A DNA stretch of 5,719 nt from an uncultured bacterium (GTDB lineage Bacteria; Actinomycetota; Coriobacteriia; Coriobacteriales; Coriobacteriaceae): the NCBI GenBank assembly GCA_905216045.1, contig CAJMSL010000123.1, positions 1 through 5,719 on the forward strand, written 5' to 3'. The notes beneath the pieces are model-generated. The model was given only the letters and a program-made list of their open reading frames with translations. It had not been told where the DNA came from and did no database searches. Of the stretch, positions 1 through 5,637 are shown one piece after another. How positions within the stretch are numbered: the stretch's first letter is position 1; every line of letters begins with the position of its first letter. The translations under genes and the position numbers were made by a program.

Positions 1-371
1 ATAATTCGCGACACTGCCGTGCCGCCACCCCAGAGAAGATGCCCCGTTAGCGAATATCGCCAGGTCAGGTCGTAAATGGGGCGTGTTGCTCCCGTAAAAG
101 AAGCCGCGGTCTTATTGCCGTCGAATTTAATACGTCCAAAATCAAGGATATCGAGCACTTCAATTTCAATATCCTCAGGGATTCCCTTGGTGCCGCGGAT
201 AAGGTCAAATGCTTGTGCAATCGCGTAGGCGGCGGCTTTGTGGCCCGATCCAACTGATGCGTGCACAATGGTTACCAGGGGTTTTTGTGCAGGTAAAACG
301 GTCATTTGCTCCGGTTGGGGAGTGGCTTGCATGGGCAGGGGAGCGCTATTGCTCGTCTGCGTTTGATCCAT
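1..371 (-). CDS. Diacylglycerol glucosyltransferase / MGDG synthase-like protein, N-terminal part (cut by window edge)
   Basis: Reading the minus strand from an ATG at 371 gives 123 open codons that continue past the left edge, so the 3' end is missing. Residues 1-30 are a Gln/Pro/Thr-rich tail of low complexity. From residue 31 a Rossmann strand leads into HASVGSGHKAAA (residues 37-48), the glycine-rich loop typical of the MGDG synthase N-terminal domain (UgtP / MGD1 type, GT28 family). The segment IYDLTWRYSLTGHLLWGGG (99-117) also fits that domain. Family members transfer glucose or galactose from a UDP-sugar to diacylglycerol at the cytoplasmic face of the membrane, making glycolipids and lipoteichoic acid anchors. 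The start is supported by AAGGGGAG ending 6 bases upstream. An in-frame ATG at codon 14 is a less likely start. The UDP-sugar-binding C-terminal half lies outside the window, so sugar and processivity cannot be judged. It is divergent from trxB. Confidence 0.8.
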   Translation of the reverse strand, partial: MDQTQTSNSAPLPMQATPQPEQMTVLPAQKPLVTIVHASVGSGHKAAAYAIAQAFDLIRGTKGIPEDIEIEVLDILDFGRIKFDGNKTAASFTGATRPIYDLTWRYSLTGHLLWGGGTAVSRI

Positions 372-488
372 CGATAACTCCCCTTCAGCTTTGTTACGCG
401 ATTTATCATTGTAGTGCATGAGTGTCATGTTCACGTAAATTTGGGTATGAGCGCAAAGAACGACAACGTTTCGACGAGAGGATTCTTC
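372..488. other. Divergent intergenic region between the glycosyltransferase gene and trxB
   Basis: This 117-base spacer must carry the promoters of both flanking genes, or the trxB promoter at least. On the minus strand there is a possible -35 ATGACA (429-424) and -10-like AT-rich bases near 413-402 (TACAAT at 413-408, then GATAAAT), none of them spaced ideally. On the plus strand TATCAT (404-409) could be a -10, but I see no good -35. No strong inverted repeat or riboswitch-like structure is apparent. Promoter assignment here is weak. Confidence 0.35.
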
Positions 489-1427
489 ATGACTACCGAT
501 CAGCCGATTGATGTTGCGATTATCGGTGGAGGCCCCGCGGGCTATGCTGCCGCCATTTACGCTGCGCGTGCCAGCCTGACGACGACCGTGATTGAGCAGG
601 GCATGTCGGGTGGACAGATCGCCACGACCAATGAGGTCGAGAACTATCCGGGCATTCCGCTCTTGAGTGGCGCCGAACTCGGCGAGCGTTTTCAGCAACA
701 TGCAGAGGGGCTGGGAGCGCAGGTTACATGGAGCATGGTTACGGGTATCGATTACGATGCCGATGCAGCGCTGTTTACGGTGCATCACGATATGGGCGAT
801 ACGCTTGCCTCGAGCGTTATCGCTTGCATGGGTGCCACGCCGCGTCCGGCAGGTTTCGCTGGCGAGGATACCTATCGCGGTCGTGGCGTTTCATATTGCG
901 CAACATGTGACGGCATGTTCTTCCGCGGCAAACAGGTCTTTGTAATCGGTGGTGGCAATTCGGCATGCGAAGAGGCACTGTTCCTGTCAGACATTGCCAG
1001 CAGTGTGACCATCGTGCTGCGCCGCGACCAGTTCCGTGCGCCTGATGGTGTTGTTCAGAAAGTACTCAAAAAGGACAATATTACAGTTAGGTACCAAACT
1101 AGTATTGTTGAGCTTTCTGGTGAAGCGATGCCCACGACAATTACGTTCAAGGACAATGCAAGCGGTAAGACGCATGCTGAGACCTTTGAGCCTGGCTCGT
1201 TTGGCATCTTTGTCTTTACCGGGACGCAACCCCATACCGAGCTTGTTGAGCATCTTGTCGATCTGGCGCCTGATGGCGGCATTCTGACTGATGAATCCAT
1301 GGCGACCCGCACGCCAGGTCTATTTGCTGCTGGCGATATCCGTTCCAAGCGCTTACGTCAGGTTGTGACCGCCGTTTCTGACGGAGCCATAGCAGCAACG
1401 GGCGCATACGCGTTTCTCCGCGGATAA
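489..1427 (+). CDS. trxB: Thioredoxin reductase (NADPH)
   Basis: This 312-residue FAD-dependent pyridine nucleotide-disulfide oxidoreductase has the usual length for low-molecular-weight bacterial thioredoxin reductase. It transfers electrons from NADPH through FAD and a redox disulfide to thioredoxin in the cytoplasm. Visible elements in order are the FAD-binding loop IIGGGPAGYAAAIYAARA (11-27), SGGQIATTNEVENYPG (40-55), the redox-active CATC (Cys137 and Cys140), the NADPH loop IGGGNSACEEA (153-163), RRDQFRA (178-184, the HRRDxFRA phosphate-binding motif with Leu replacing His) and the C-terminal FAD motif FAAGDIRSKRLRQVVTAVSDG (279-299). An in-frame upstream extension to 414 exists, but GAGAGGA (475-481) lies 7 bases before ATG 489 and the family begins right there, so 489 is chosen. 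No thioredoxin gene is visible beside it. It appears monocistronic, followed by its own terminator. Confidence 0.95.
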   Translation: MTTDQPIDVAIIGGGPAGYAAAIYAARASLTTTVIEQGMSGGQIATTNEVENYPGIPLLSGAELGERFQQHAEGLGAQVTWSMVTGIDYDADAALFTVHHDMGDTLASSVIACMGATPRPAGFAGEDTYRGRGVSYCATCDGMFFRGKQVFVIGGGNSACEEALFLSDIASSVTIVLRRDQFRAPDGVVQKVLKKDNITVRYQTSIVELSGEAMPTTITFKDNASGKTHAETFEPGSFGIFVFTGTQPHTELVEHLVDLAPDGGILTDESMATRTPGLFAAGDIRSKRLRQVVTAVSDGAIAATGAYAFLRG

Positions 1428-1473
1428 GTACGATAATATATCTTATGTAAGGTTGCTATCTTTAAAACAAAGT

Positions 1474-1518
1474 GGTTGGACGGTGCATCAATGTGCTGTC
1501 CAGCCTCTTTTACTTTTC
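1474..1518 (+). terminator. Rho-independent terminator of trxB
   Basis: GGTTGGAC (1474-1481) pairs with GTCCAGCC (1498-1505), with one G-U. The stem continues inward through wobble pairs to a four-base TCAA loop at 1488-1491. A T-rich run, TCTTTTACTTTT, follows from 1506. AAAG at 1469-1472 and CTTT at 1507-1510 could extend the stem past one mismatch. It lies 47 bases after the trxB stop codon. Confidence 0.8.
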
Positions 1519-1520
1519 TG

Positions 1521-1562
1521 CTATATAGTATGCAAAACTAGATAACCTAGAATACAATATAG
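1521..1562 (+). promoter_or_regulatory. Promoter and operator-like region of the DUF1836 gene
   Basis: TACAAT (1553-1558) is a good -10 candidate. It has a weak -35-like ATGCAA (1530-1535) at 17-base spacing, and TAGAAT (1548-1553) is an alternative -10. The 24-base element at 1522-1545, whose 19-base core reads TAGTATGCAAAACTAGATA (1526-1544), is nearly identical to one upstream of degV (3195-3218) and covers the proposed -35. A separate outer inverted repeat, CTATATAGTAT (1521-1531) against ATACAATATAG (1552-1562), has one mismatch in 11 and brackets the region including the -10. The position is typical for a repressor site, but the bound protein is unknown; autoregulation by the DUF1836 protein is a guess. 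Confidence 0.5.
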
Positions 1563-1582
1563 CTTATGAACGGAGGATCCTT

Positions 1583-2194
1583 TTGAACCACGCCAAACGC
1601 GTTATCCCGATGTCCGATTCGTCGGTCAGCATTAAGCCTGAGGATATTCAGCCCACTGTGCTGCCCGATGCATTTATTCAGTCCGATATCGTGCGCAAAC
1701 TCAATACGTTGAGTCTGCCGCGCTATGACCAGTTGCCCAATGTGACACTCTACCGCGACCAGGTTATTGAGTATGTTGCGCTTTGGATGGAGCCGCTGTC
1801 CATTTGCGTTGAGCAGCCTATCATTACGCCATCGATGATCAATAACTACGTAAAGGTCGGCCTAGTGCCTGCTCCGGTCAAAAAGCAATATGGCCGCGAG
1901 CAGATTGCCCGCCTGATCGCTATCTGCATCTTTAAGCAGGTGCTACCTATTGCTGCGGTGCAGGCACTCTTTAACATTCAGCGTTTGAGCTACGATGCCC
2001 CGACGGCCTTTGATTATGTGGTCGATCAGCTCGAGGCATCGATTCGTGCGGCGTTTTCCGTCGAGCAGACTCCCGTGCCCGATACGGCGCATCAGGTAAC
2101 GCGTGAGTCGCTGCTTGTGCGTAGCGCGGTATCGTCCTTCGTTTCGAAGGCTTACTTGATGAGCTATCTCAAGTTCAACGGGTTTAATAGCTAG
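1583..2194 (+). CDS. DUF1836 family protein, probable transcriptional regulator
   Basis: This 203-residue protein carries a DUF1836 domain from about residue 44 to 150. Visible family signatures are LPRYDQLPNVTLYRDQVIEYV (45-65), ITPSMINNYVKVGLVPAPVKKQYGREQIARL (81-111) and an amphipathic stretch ICIFKQVLPIAAVQALF (114-130). The ITPSMINNYVK segment resembles the helix-turn-helix of MerR-like DNA-binding proteins. The characterised relative is Bacillus YkrK, a repressor, so DNA binding is expected from family knowledge rather than shown here. The start is TTG at 1583, chosen because CGGAGG (1571-1576) sits 6 bases ahead, whereas the in-frame ATG at 1610 has no ribosome site. An ATG at 1566 hits a stop after six codons. 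The gene has its own promoter-like region and converges on degV. Its target genes cannot be read from the sequence. Confidence 0.85.
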   Translation: MNHAKRVIPMSDSSVSIKPEDIQPTVLPDAFIQSDIVRKLNTLSLPRYDQLPNVTLYRDQVIEYVALWMEPLSICVEQPIITPSMINNYVKVGLVPAPVKKQYGREQIARLIAICIFKQVLPIAAVQALFNIQRLSYDAPTAFDYVVDQLEASIRAAFSVEQTPVPDTAHQVTRESLLVRSAVSSFVSKAYLMSYLKFNGFNS

Positions 2195-2206
2195 CCGACG
2201 TATAAA

Positions 2207-2254
2207 ACGGGCGGGACAAAGAGCCATCTGTCGCTTTGTCCCGCCCGTATTTTT
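2207..2254. terminator. Bidirectional intrinsic terminator between the DUF1836 gene and degV
   Basis: ACGGGCGGGACAAAG (2207-2221) and CTTTGTCCCGCCCGT (2234-2248) form a perfect 15-bp GC-rich stem around a 12-base loop. ATTTTT (2249-2254) follows on the plus strand, and TTTTATA follows when read on the minus strand, so it can stop transcripts arriving from both convergent genes. It begins 12 bases after the DUF1836 stop codon. Confidence 0.92.
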
Positions 2255-2267
2255 GCTTGGTTGGACT

Positions 2268-3133
2268 TTATTTGCCCGAAGCTACGCCCATGCCGTAGCC
2301 GATGATGAGGCCGTGCATCTCGGCGTAATAGGAATCCAGGCCGTTGCAGGGCATGATGATGGTCTTGGAGCCGGGCCAATGCTCGACTATGCGGTCAGTG
2401 AGCGCCTGGGCTCCAGCTTCGTTCTCAACGTGATCTATGACGACCTCACCGCCCGTAAAGCCCTCGGCTTCCATAGTGTCGATGATCTTGTTGAGCATCT
2501 TCTTTTCGCCACGCGTGTGCCCGACGAGTTCGATTTTACCGGCCTCACTCGCTGTGCCCAAAATACGGATATTGAGCTTGTTGGCAATGACGCCGGCTGC
2601 CTTAGGGATACGTCCGGCTTTGGCGAGGTTTTCGTAATTGCACAAACTGAAGAGGATTTTGCTGTTCTGTTCAAGGCTATCGAAGTATGCGCAAGCATCC
2701 TCGAATGAGACATCCGGATTGCTTGCAAGATAGCGGTCGAACAGCAAGAAAATGAGGTCCATTTGCCGCCAGCTGCGCGTGAATTGACTAGATGAATCTG
2801 TCGGTCGGGCTCCTCGGCAAGAACCATATCGCGAGCCGTGGCTGCCGCGTTGTAGCTGCCCGAAACGCCCTCAGAGATCGGCATGCAGATGGTCTTGTCT
2901 GCCAATTTGAAAAGCTCGGCCCACTCCCCTACGCTGGGACAAGCGCTCGAAGAAGCGTTCGTCTCCGCCTGAACAGCGCAGTTGAGTTCATGAACATCGA
3001 GCGAAAGGTCATCGACGAATTCACGCTCCCCCACTCGAATTTTGAGGGGCGCAAATGCAAAGGTGGTATGGGGCGCGGTCGGTTGCCAATCGCGGAGGTT
3101 GCAGCTTGAATCGGAGATAAGTGCCCAGCTCAT
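2268..3133 (-). pseudogene. DegV family (FakB-like fatty-acid-binding) protein, interrupted by a frameshift
   Basis: Two overlapping minus-strand frames together make one complete DegV protein of 288 residues, the usual size. The first frame (3133 down to about 2762) gives residues 1-124: MSWALISDSSCNL at the start, SSSACPSVGEW (61-71, the position of the fatty-acid-binding TSxPS loop), ISEGVSGSYNAA (86-97) and IHLVNSRAAGGK. The second frame starts at ATG 2762 and continues as MDLIFLLF, then NLAKAGRIPKAAGVIANKL and, near the C-terminus, LDSYYAEMHGLIIGYG, all typical of DegV. The frames meet at AAATG (2764-2760); one extra A would join them in frame. No canonical slippery heptamer is visible, so a natural one-base deletion or a sequencing error in an A run is likeliest. 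FakB proteins present fatty acids to the kinase FakA for membrane lipid synthesis; no fakA is seen here. Start ATG 3133 follows AAAGGA with a 6-base gap. Confidence 0.85.
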
Positions 3134-3146
3134 AGAGGGTCCTTTC

Positions 3147-3166
3147 TAATTGTTCCCTAACAATTA
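3147..3166. repeat. Perfect 8-bp inverted repeat overlapping the degV -10 box (operator candidate)
   Basis: TAATTGTT (3147-3154) and AACAATTA (3159-3166) are exact reverse complements separated by CCCT. The repeat overlaps four bases of the -10 hexamer and covers the expected transcription start of degV, which suits a repressor site. It could also form a small leader hairpin, but it is AT-rich and weak as RNA. Confidence 0.55.
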
Positions 3167-3191
3167 TAGCCATCTTGCAGACCGATTGGGC
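3163..3191 (-). promoter_or_regulatory. Probable degV promoter
   Basis: On the minus strand a perfect TATAAT lies at 3168-3163, about 30 bases before the degV start codon, predicting a short leader of roughly 20 bases. The -35 position at 17-base spacing (3191-3186) reads CCCAAT, a poor match, which suggests an activated or weak promoter. The -35 position abuts the large inverted repeat at 3189-3223. Confidence 0.6.
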
Positions 3192-3223
3192 CGCTATCTA
3201 GTATTCAAAACTAGATAGCGGCC
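3189..3223. repeat. Perfect 14-bp inverted repeat upstream of degV, sharing a motif with the DUF1836 promoter
   Basis: GGCCGCTATCTAGT (3189-3202) and ACTAGATAGCGGCC (3210-3223) are exact reverse complements around a seven-base spacer ATTCAAA. Bases 3195-3218 match 21 of 24 bases of the element at 1522-1545. No T-run follows on either side, so it does not look like an ordinary intrinsic terminator. Its place just upstream of the degV -10 fits a regulator-binding site, though a structural role in the RNA is possible. Confidence 0.7.
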
Positions 3224-3232
3224 TGCACGAAA

Positions 3233-3274
3233 GGCAAAAGAATGGACCCCATGACTCAAAGCCACGAGGTCCAT
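3233..3274 (-). terminator. Rho-independent terminator after the NlpC/P60 gene
   Basis: Read on the minus strand, ATGGACC (3274-3268) pairs exactly with GGTCCAT (3248-3242). Pairing continues inward, with several G-U wobbles, to a 14-bp stem closed by a five-base TTTGA loop. TCTTTTG follows the stem at 3241-3235. It lies 23 bases downstream of the stop codon and closes the proposed minus-strand operon. Confidence 0.75.
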
Positions 3275-3297
3275 ATCCGTTTGCTTTATCTGAATAC

Positions 3298-4425
3298 TTA
3301 GTAGCGCACGAAGATGTAGTTATTGTTCATGCCGGCGGCAACGGAGCTGATGATAACTCCCGTGTTGTAGTCGGAAGCATGAATCATCTGACCACCACCG
3401 ATGTAAATGCCGGTGTGGTACGAGTTGACAACAACGTCACCGGGCTGCGGATCGGACACGCGCGTCCAGCCCATAAAGGTACCCGTGGTGCCCAGGCGGC
3501 AATAGCGACCAGTGAGGCAATAGCTAACAAAACCAGAGCAATCGAAGCTGTTCGGGCCAATTCCGCCCCAGGAATAGGCGCAACCAAGCTTGCTGTATGC
3601 ACGCGAGACAACAGAACCGCCATCGACGGACTGGCTCGGAGCGGAAGGCGTCGGAGCCGGAGCAGGCGTGGAAGGCTGCGGCGTCGGAGCAGGTGCCGGC
3701 GTAGGAGCCGGAGTGTTGCCGCCCTGGTTGTTGTTATTGCTGGTCTGGCCGCCGTTGTTGGTGTTCTCGGTCGTGCCGGCAGTCTCGTTGCTCACCGTGG
3801 CCTTCTCGGCGGTGCTGGCGTTGATGCCAGCCTGCAGCGCGGCGTTGGCCTCGGCTTCTGCGGCAAGCTCGGCCTGCAGCTGCGAATCCAGGGAGTTTAC
3901 GACGTTCTGGGCTTCAGCCTGCTGGGCGTTAAGCTCGTCGACCTTCTTTTGCGTGGCGGCGACGTTCTTCTCCTGCTCGGCCTGCTTATCGGTGGGCTGC
4001 TGCATAAGCTCCTTGACCTCTTGAATGGTCTGAGCTTGCTTATCGGAGACTTTGCCGTAGTAGAACAGACGGTTGAGCATATCGCTCAGGTCATCGACAC
4101 CCGTCAGAACCTGAAGCAGGCTCAGACCGCCGGTTTTGTACTCGCCGGCGACATAGGTCGAGAGCTTGGCCTGACCGTCAGCAATCTCCTGCTGCTTTTG
4201 CGTGATCTCGCCAGCAGTCTGATCGAGCGCCTGCGTCTGCGTGGCGAGCTCATCGTAAATCTGCTGGGTTTGGGTACCGATCTGCTCGAGCTTCGTACGA
4301 GCAGCGGCAAGGTCGGATGCGGTATCGGCGTAGGCAGGAGCCGCGAGGCCCAAGCCCAAAACACAAGCGAGGGTTGCCGTAGCAGCGCAGCGTGCCATGT
4401 TTTTGTGCGTGTTTGCTGTGCGCAT
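3298..4425 (-). CDS. Secreted NlpC/P60 peptidoglycan hydrolase with PcsB/CwlO-like coiled coil
   Basis: This 375-residue exported protein probably cleaves peptide cross-bridges or stem peptides in peptidoglycan. A signal peptide spans about 1-33: basic start, hydrophobic ATATLACVLGLGLAAPA, and likely cleavage after AYA. Residues 36-205 form an Ala/Gln/Glu-rich coiled coil containing YVAGEYKTGGLSLLQVL (91-107), like the coiled coil of PcsB, CwlO and RipA hydrolases that FtsEX-type systems control. A low-complexity linker follows: Asn/Gly-rich at 221-237, then Pro/Ala/Thr repeats at 238-263. The catalytic NlpC/P60 domain occupies about 268-375, with Cys296 in FDCSGF, His337 in YHTGIYIG and His349 in MIHAS as the probable triad. 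ATG 4425 is preceded by AAGGAAG with a 4-base gap. The gene starts 32 bases after apt with no terminator or promoter between, suggesting cotranscription. Endopeptidase specificity is not determinable from sequence. Confidence 0.92.
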   Translation of the reverse strand: MRTANTHKNMARCAATATLACVLGLGLAAPAYADTASDLAAARTKLEQIGTQTQQIYDELATQTQALDQTAGEITQKQQEIADGQAKLSTYVAGEYKTGGLSLLQVLTGVDDLSDMLNRLFYYGKVSDKQAQTIQEVKELMQQPTDKQAEQEKNVAATQKKVDELNAQQAEAQNVVNSLDSQLQAELAAEAEANAALQAGINASTAEKATVSNETAGTTENTNNGGQTSNNNNQGGNTPAPTPAPAPTPQPSTPAPAPTPSAPSQSVDGGSVVSRAYSKLGCAYSWGGIGPNSFDCSGFVSYCLTGRYCRLGTTGTFMGWTRVSDPQPGDVVVNSYHTGIYIGGGQMIHASDYNTGVIISSVAAGMNNNYIFVRY

Positions 4426-4457
4426 GTAGCTTCCTTTCCAGTAACTAAGGGTAACGG

Positions 4458-4988
4458 CTAGCCCACCGTCACCAGGCTAAAGAGCTCAACATCGTCGTCA
4501 GTCGACGTGAGCTTCTCGCGCGGGTTGAGAAACGCAAGCTCAAGGATACACCCGTAGCCCACAAGCTTTGCGCCCATATCTCGCACCAGTTTACCTGTTG
4601 CCTCGACGGTTCCGCCCGTCGCGACCAAGTCATCCAGAATCAACACGGTATCTTTAGAGCTGATAGCGTCGGCATGGATCTCAATGGAATCAGTTCCGTA
4701 CTCGAGCTCGTAGCTCTGGCTCACGGTCTCGCGCGGCAGCTTGCCCGGTTTACGTGCGGGAACAAAGCCGGCGCCAAGGGCTACAGCTACCGGTACGCCA
4801 ACCATAAAGCCGCGAGCCTCGGGACCCACGACCTTGGTGATTCCCATGCCGGCAAAGTGCTCGGCGAGGGCATCGGTCATGGCTTTGAGTGCCTCGGGAT
4901 TGCCAAAGAGCGGCGTGATGTCTTTAAAGATGACTCCGGGCTCGGGATAGTCGGGGATGTCGACGATTTGAGATTCGAAGTCGTACAT
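4458..4988 (-). CDS. apt: Adenine phosphoribosyltransferase
   Basis: This 176-residue cytoplasmic enzyme converts adenine and PRPP to AMP plus pyrophosphate in purine salvage. Visible signatures are IPDYPEPGVIFKDITPL (11-27), GPEARGFMVGVPVA (55-68), GAGFVPARKPGKLPRET (72-88) and the PRPP-binding VLILDDLVATGGT (115-127), all diagnostic of Apt. Length matches the family (about 170-180). ATG 4988 is preferred because GAAAGG ends 7 bases upstream; a TTG at 5003 is in frame, but its extra five residues overlap that ribosome site. It lies 40 bases after the upstream FtsR-like gene and 32 bases before the NlpC/P60 gene in the same direction, so it is probably the middle gene of an operon. No separate promoter is evident. 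Confidence 0.96.
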   Translation of the reverse strand: MYDFESQIVDIPDYPEPGVIFKDITPLFGNPEALKAMTDALAEHFAGMGITKVVGPEARGFMVGVPVAVALGAGFVPARKPGKLPRETVSQSYELEYGTDSIEIHADAISSKDTVLILDDLVATGGTVEATGKLVRDMGAKLVGYGCILELAFLNPREKLTSTDDDVELFSLVTVG

Positions 4989-5028
4989 TTCAGGACCTTT
5001 CAATGGGTTGCCGGATAAGCGGCAGCGG

Positions 5029-5631
5029 TTATTTGGCCGCGTTGGCGGTGCCAGATTGCGAAGGGGCGACGACCTTGAGCGGCTTGACGAGAGAATCCTC
5101 GTGCGAAGCCGGCGCGGCTATCTCTTCGTTTTTGGCCTTGGTGGACTCGGAGCGAGTGATTTCCTCATCGAGTGCATCGATGTCGGCGTCTTCGACCACG
5201 GCGTTGAGCGATTCAAAAACGCGGTTCTTGAGCAGCGCAGTGTGCACACCTTCTGTCAGGTCGTGAAGCTTCATAAACGCACGCTCGAGCTTGGCGTCGC
5301 GCTCGTCATCGGAGGTATCCATTCCGAGCATGCTCACGAGCACCTGCTCAAACATCGAGGACTCGCGGTTGGCGGAAGACACGTACTGGCGCAGGTTGCG
5401 CGGCTCGATATGGAAGCGTGACAGCTCGGAGCAGTAGCGGATGATCGGAAAATCGCGACCATCGACAAGCTCGCGATTCTGCGGACTCTTGATGATGCGA
5501 ATGAGGTCGTTCTCGGCGAGCGAGCGGATAAACGAAATTTCGACGCCCAACATATCGGGAATGGTCTCGATGGGATGCAGCTTTTGCTTAGTCTCCTTGG
5601 GCTCCGTCTTGAGCGGAACATCGGATAGCAA
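5029..5631 (-). CDS. FtsR-type MerR-family regulator, C-terminal-domain-like protein without a visible HTH
   Basis: The 200-residue product (from TTG 5631) resembles the C-terminal domain of actinobacterial FtsR/Rv1828-type MerR regulators. The segment HPIETIPDMLGVEISFIRSL, then ENDLIRII, leads into DGRDFPIIRYCSELSRFHIEP and RNLRQYVSSANRESSMFEQ, the counterpart of the family's EPRHLR and AADRE motifs. A Lys/Glu/Ala-rich tail follows from about residue 148. The usual N-terminal MerR helix-turn-helix is absent: the domain begins about 17 residues after the start, and an in-frame TAG lies at 5643-5641. AGGAGG (5642-5637) fits TTG 5631 with 5-base spacing; GTG 5637 overlaps that site and is unlikely. 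The winged-helix-like core may still contact DNA or a partner. Either it is a stand-alone form, or the N-terminal part was separated by a mutation to the right of the window. It is the first visible gene of the apt operon. Family assignment is from remembered motifs. Confidence 0.65.
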   Translation of the reverse strand: MLSDVPLKTEPKETKQKLHPIETIPDMLGVEISFIRSLAENDLIRIIKSPQNRELVDGRDFPIIRYCSELSRFHIEPRNLRQYVSSANRESSMFEQVLVSMLGMDTSDDERDAKLERAFMKLHDLTEGVHTALLKNRVFESLNAVVEDADIDALDEEITRSESTKAKNEEIAAPASHEDSLVKPLKVVAPSQSGTANAAK

Positions 5632-5637
5632 GCCCAC

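Noticed and set aside
414..488. N-terminal extension of TrxB from ATG 414 or 447
   Set aside because: The extra residues are not seen in the family, those starts lack a good ribosome site, and GAGAGGA is correctly placed for ATG 489.
1092..1108. Possible third copy of the shared promoter element inside trxB (CAAACTAGTAT)
   Set aside because: Only a short stretch matches, it lacks the flanking bases and symmetry of the other two copies, and it lies within coding sequence.
2253..2708. A 151-codon plus-strand open frame opposite the degV C-terminal half
   Set aside because: The minus strand encodes conserved DegV motifs here; the plus frame has no recognisable domain, no ribosome site and starts inside the terminator region.
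2435..2762. Continuation of the first degV frame past the frameshift
   Set aside because: The product turns Ser/Arg-rich without motifs while the other frame carries the conserved DegV C-terminal domain, so this tail is out-of-frame read-through.
2755..2770. Programmed -1 ribosomal frameshifting in degV
   Set aside because: The junction GGC AAA TGG has no X XXY YYZ slippery heptamer and DegV proteins are not known to use frameshifting, so a mutation or sequencing error is simpler.
3650..3720. Short tandem-repeat-like stretch of GGAGCCGG/GGCGTC units
   Set aside because: It encodes the Pro/Ala/Thr linker of the NlpC/P60 protein and is explained by protein low complexity, not by a CRISPR or other DNA repeat.
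3379..4461. A 360-codon plus-strand open frame opposite the NlpC/P60 gene
   Set aside because: It is a shadow: repetitive Arg/Gly/Leu-rich product with no family motifs, exactly opposite a gene with a signal peptide and a clear catalytic triad.
5009..5023. Small hairpin TGCCG/CGGCA between the FtsR-like gene and apt
   Set aside because: Only five base pairs and no T-run; too weak to be called a terminator or attenuator.
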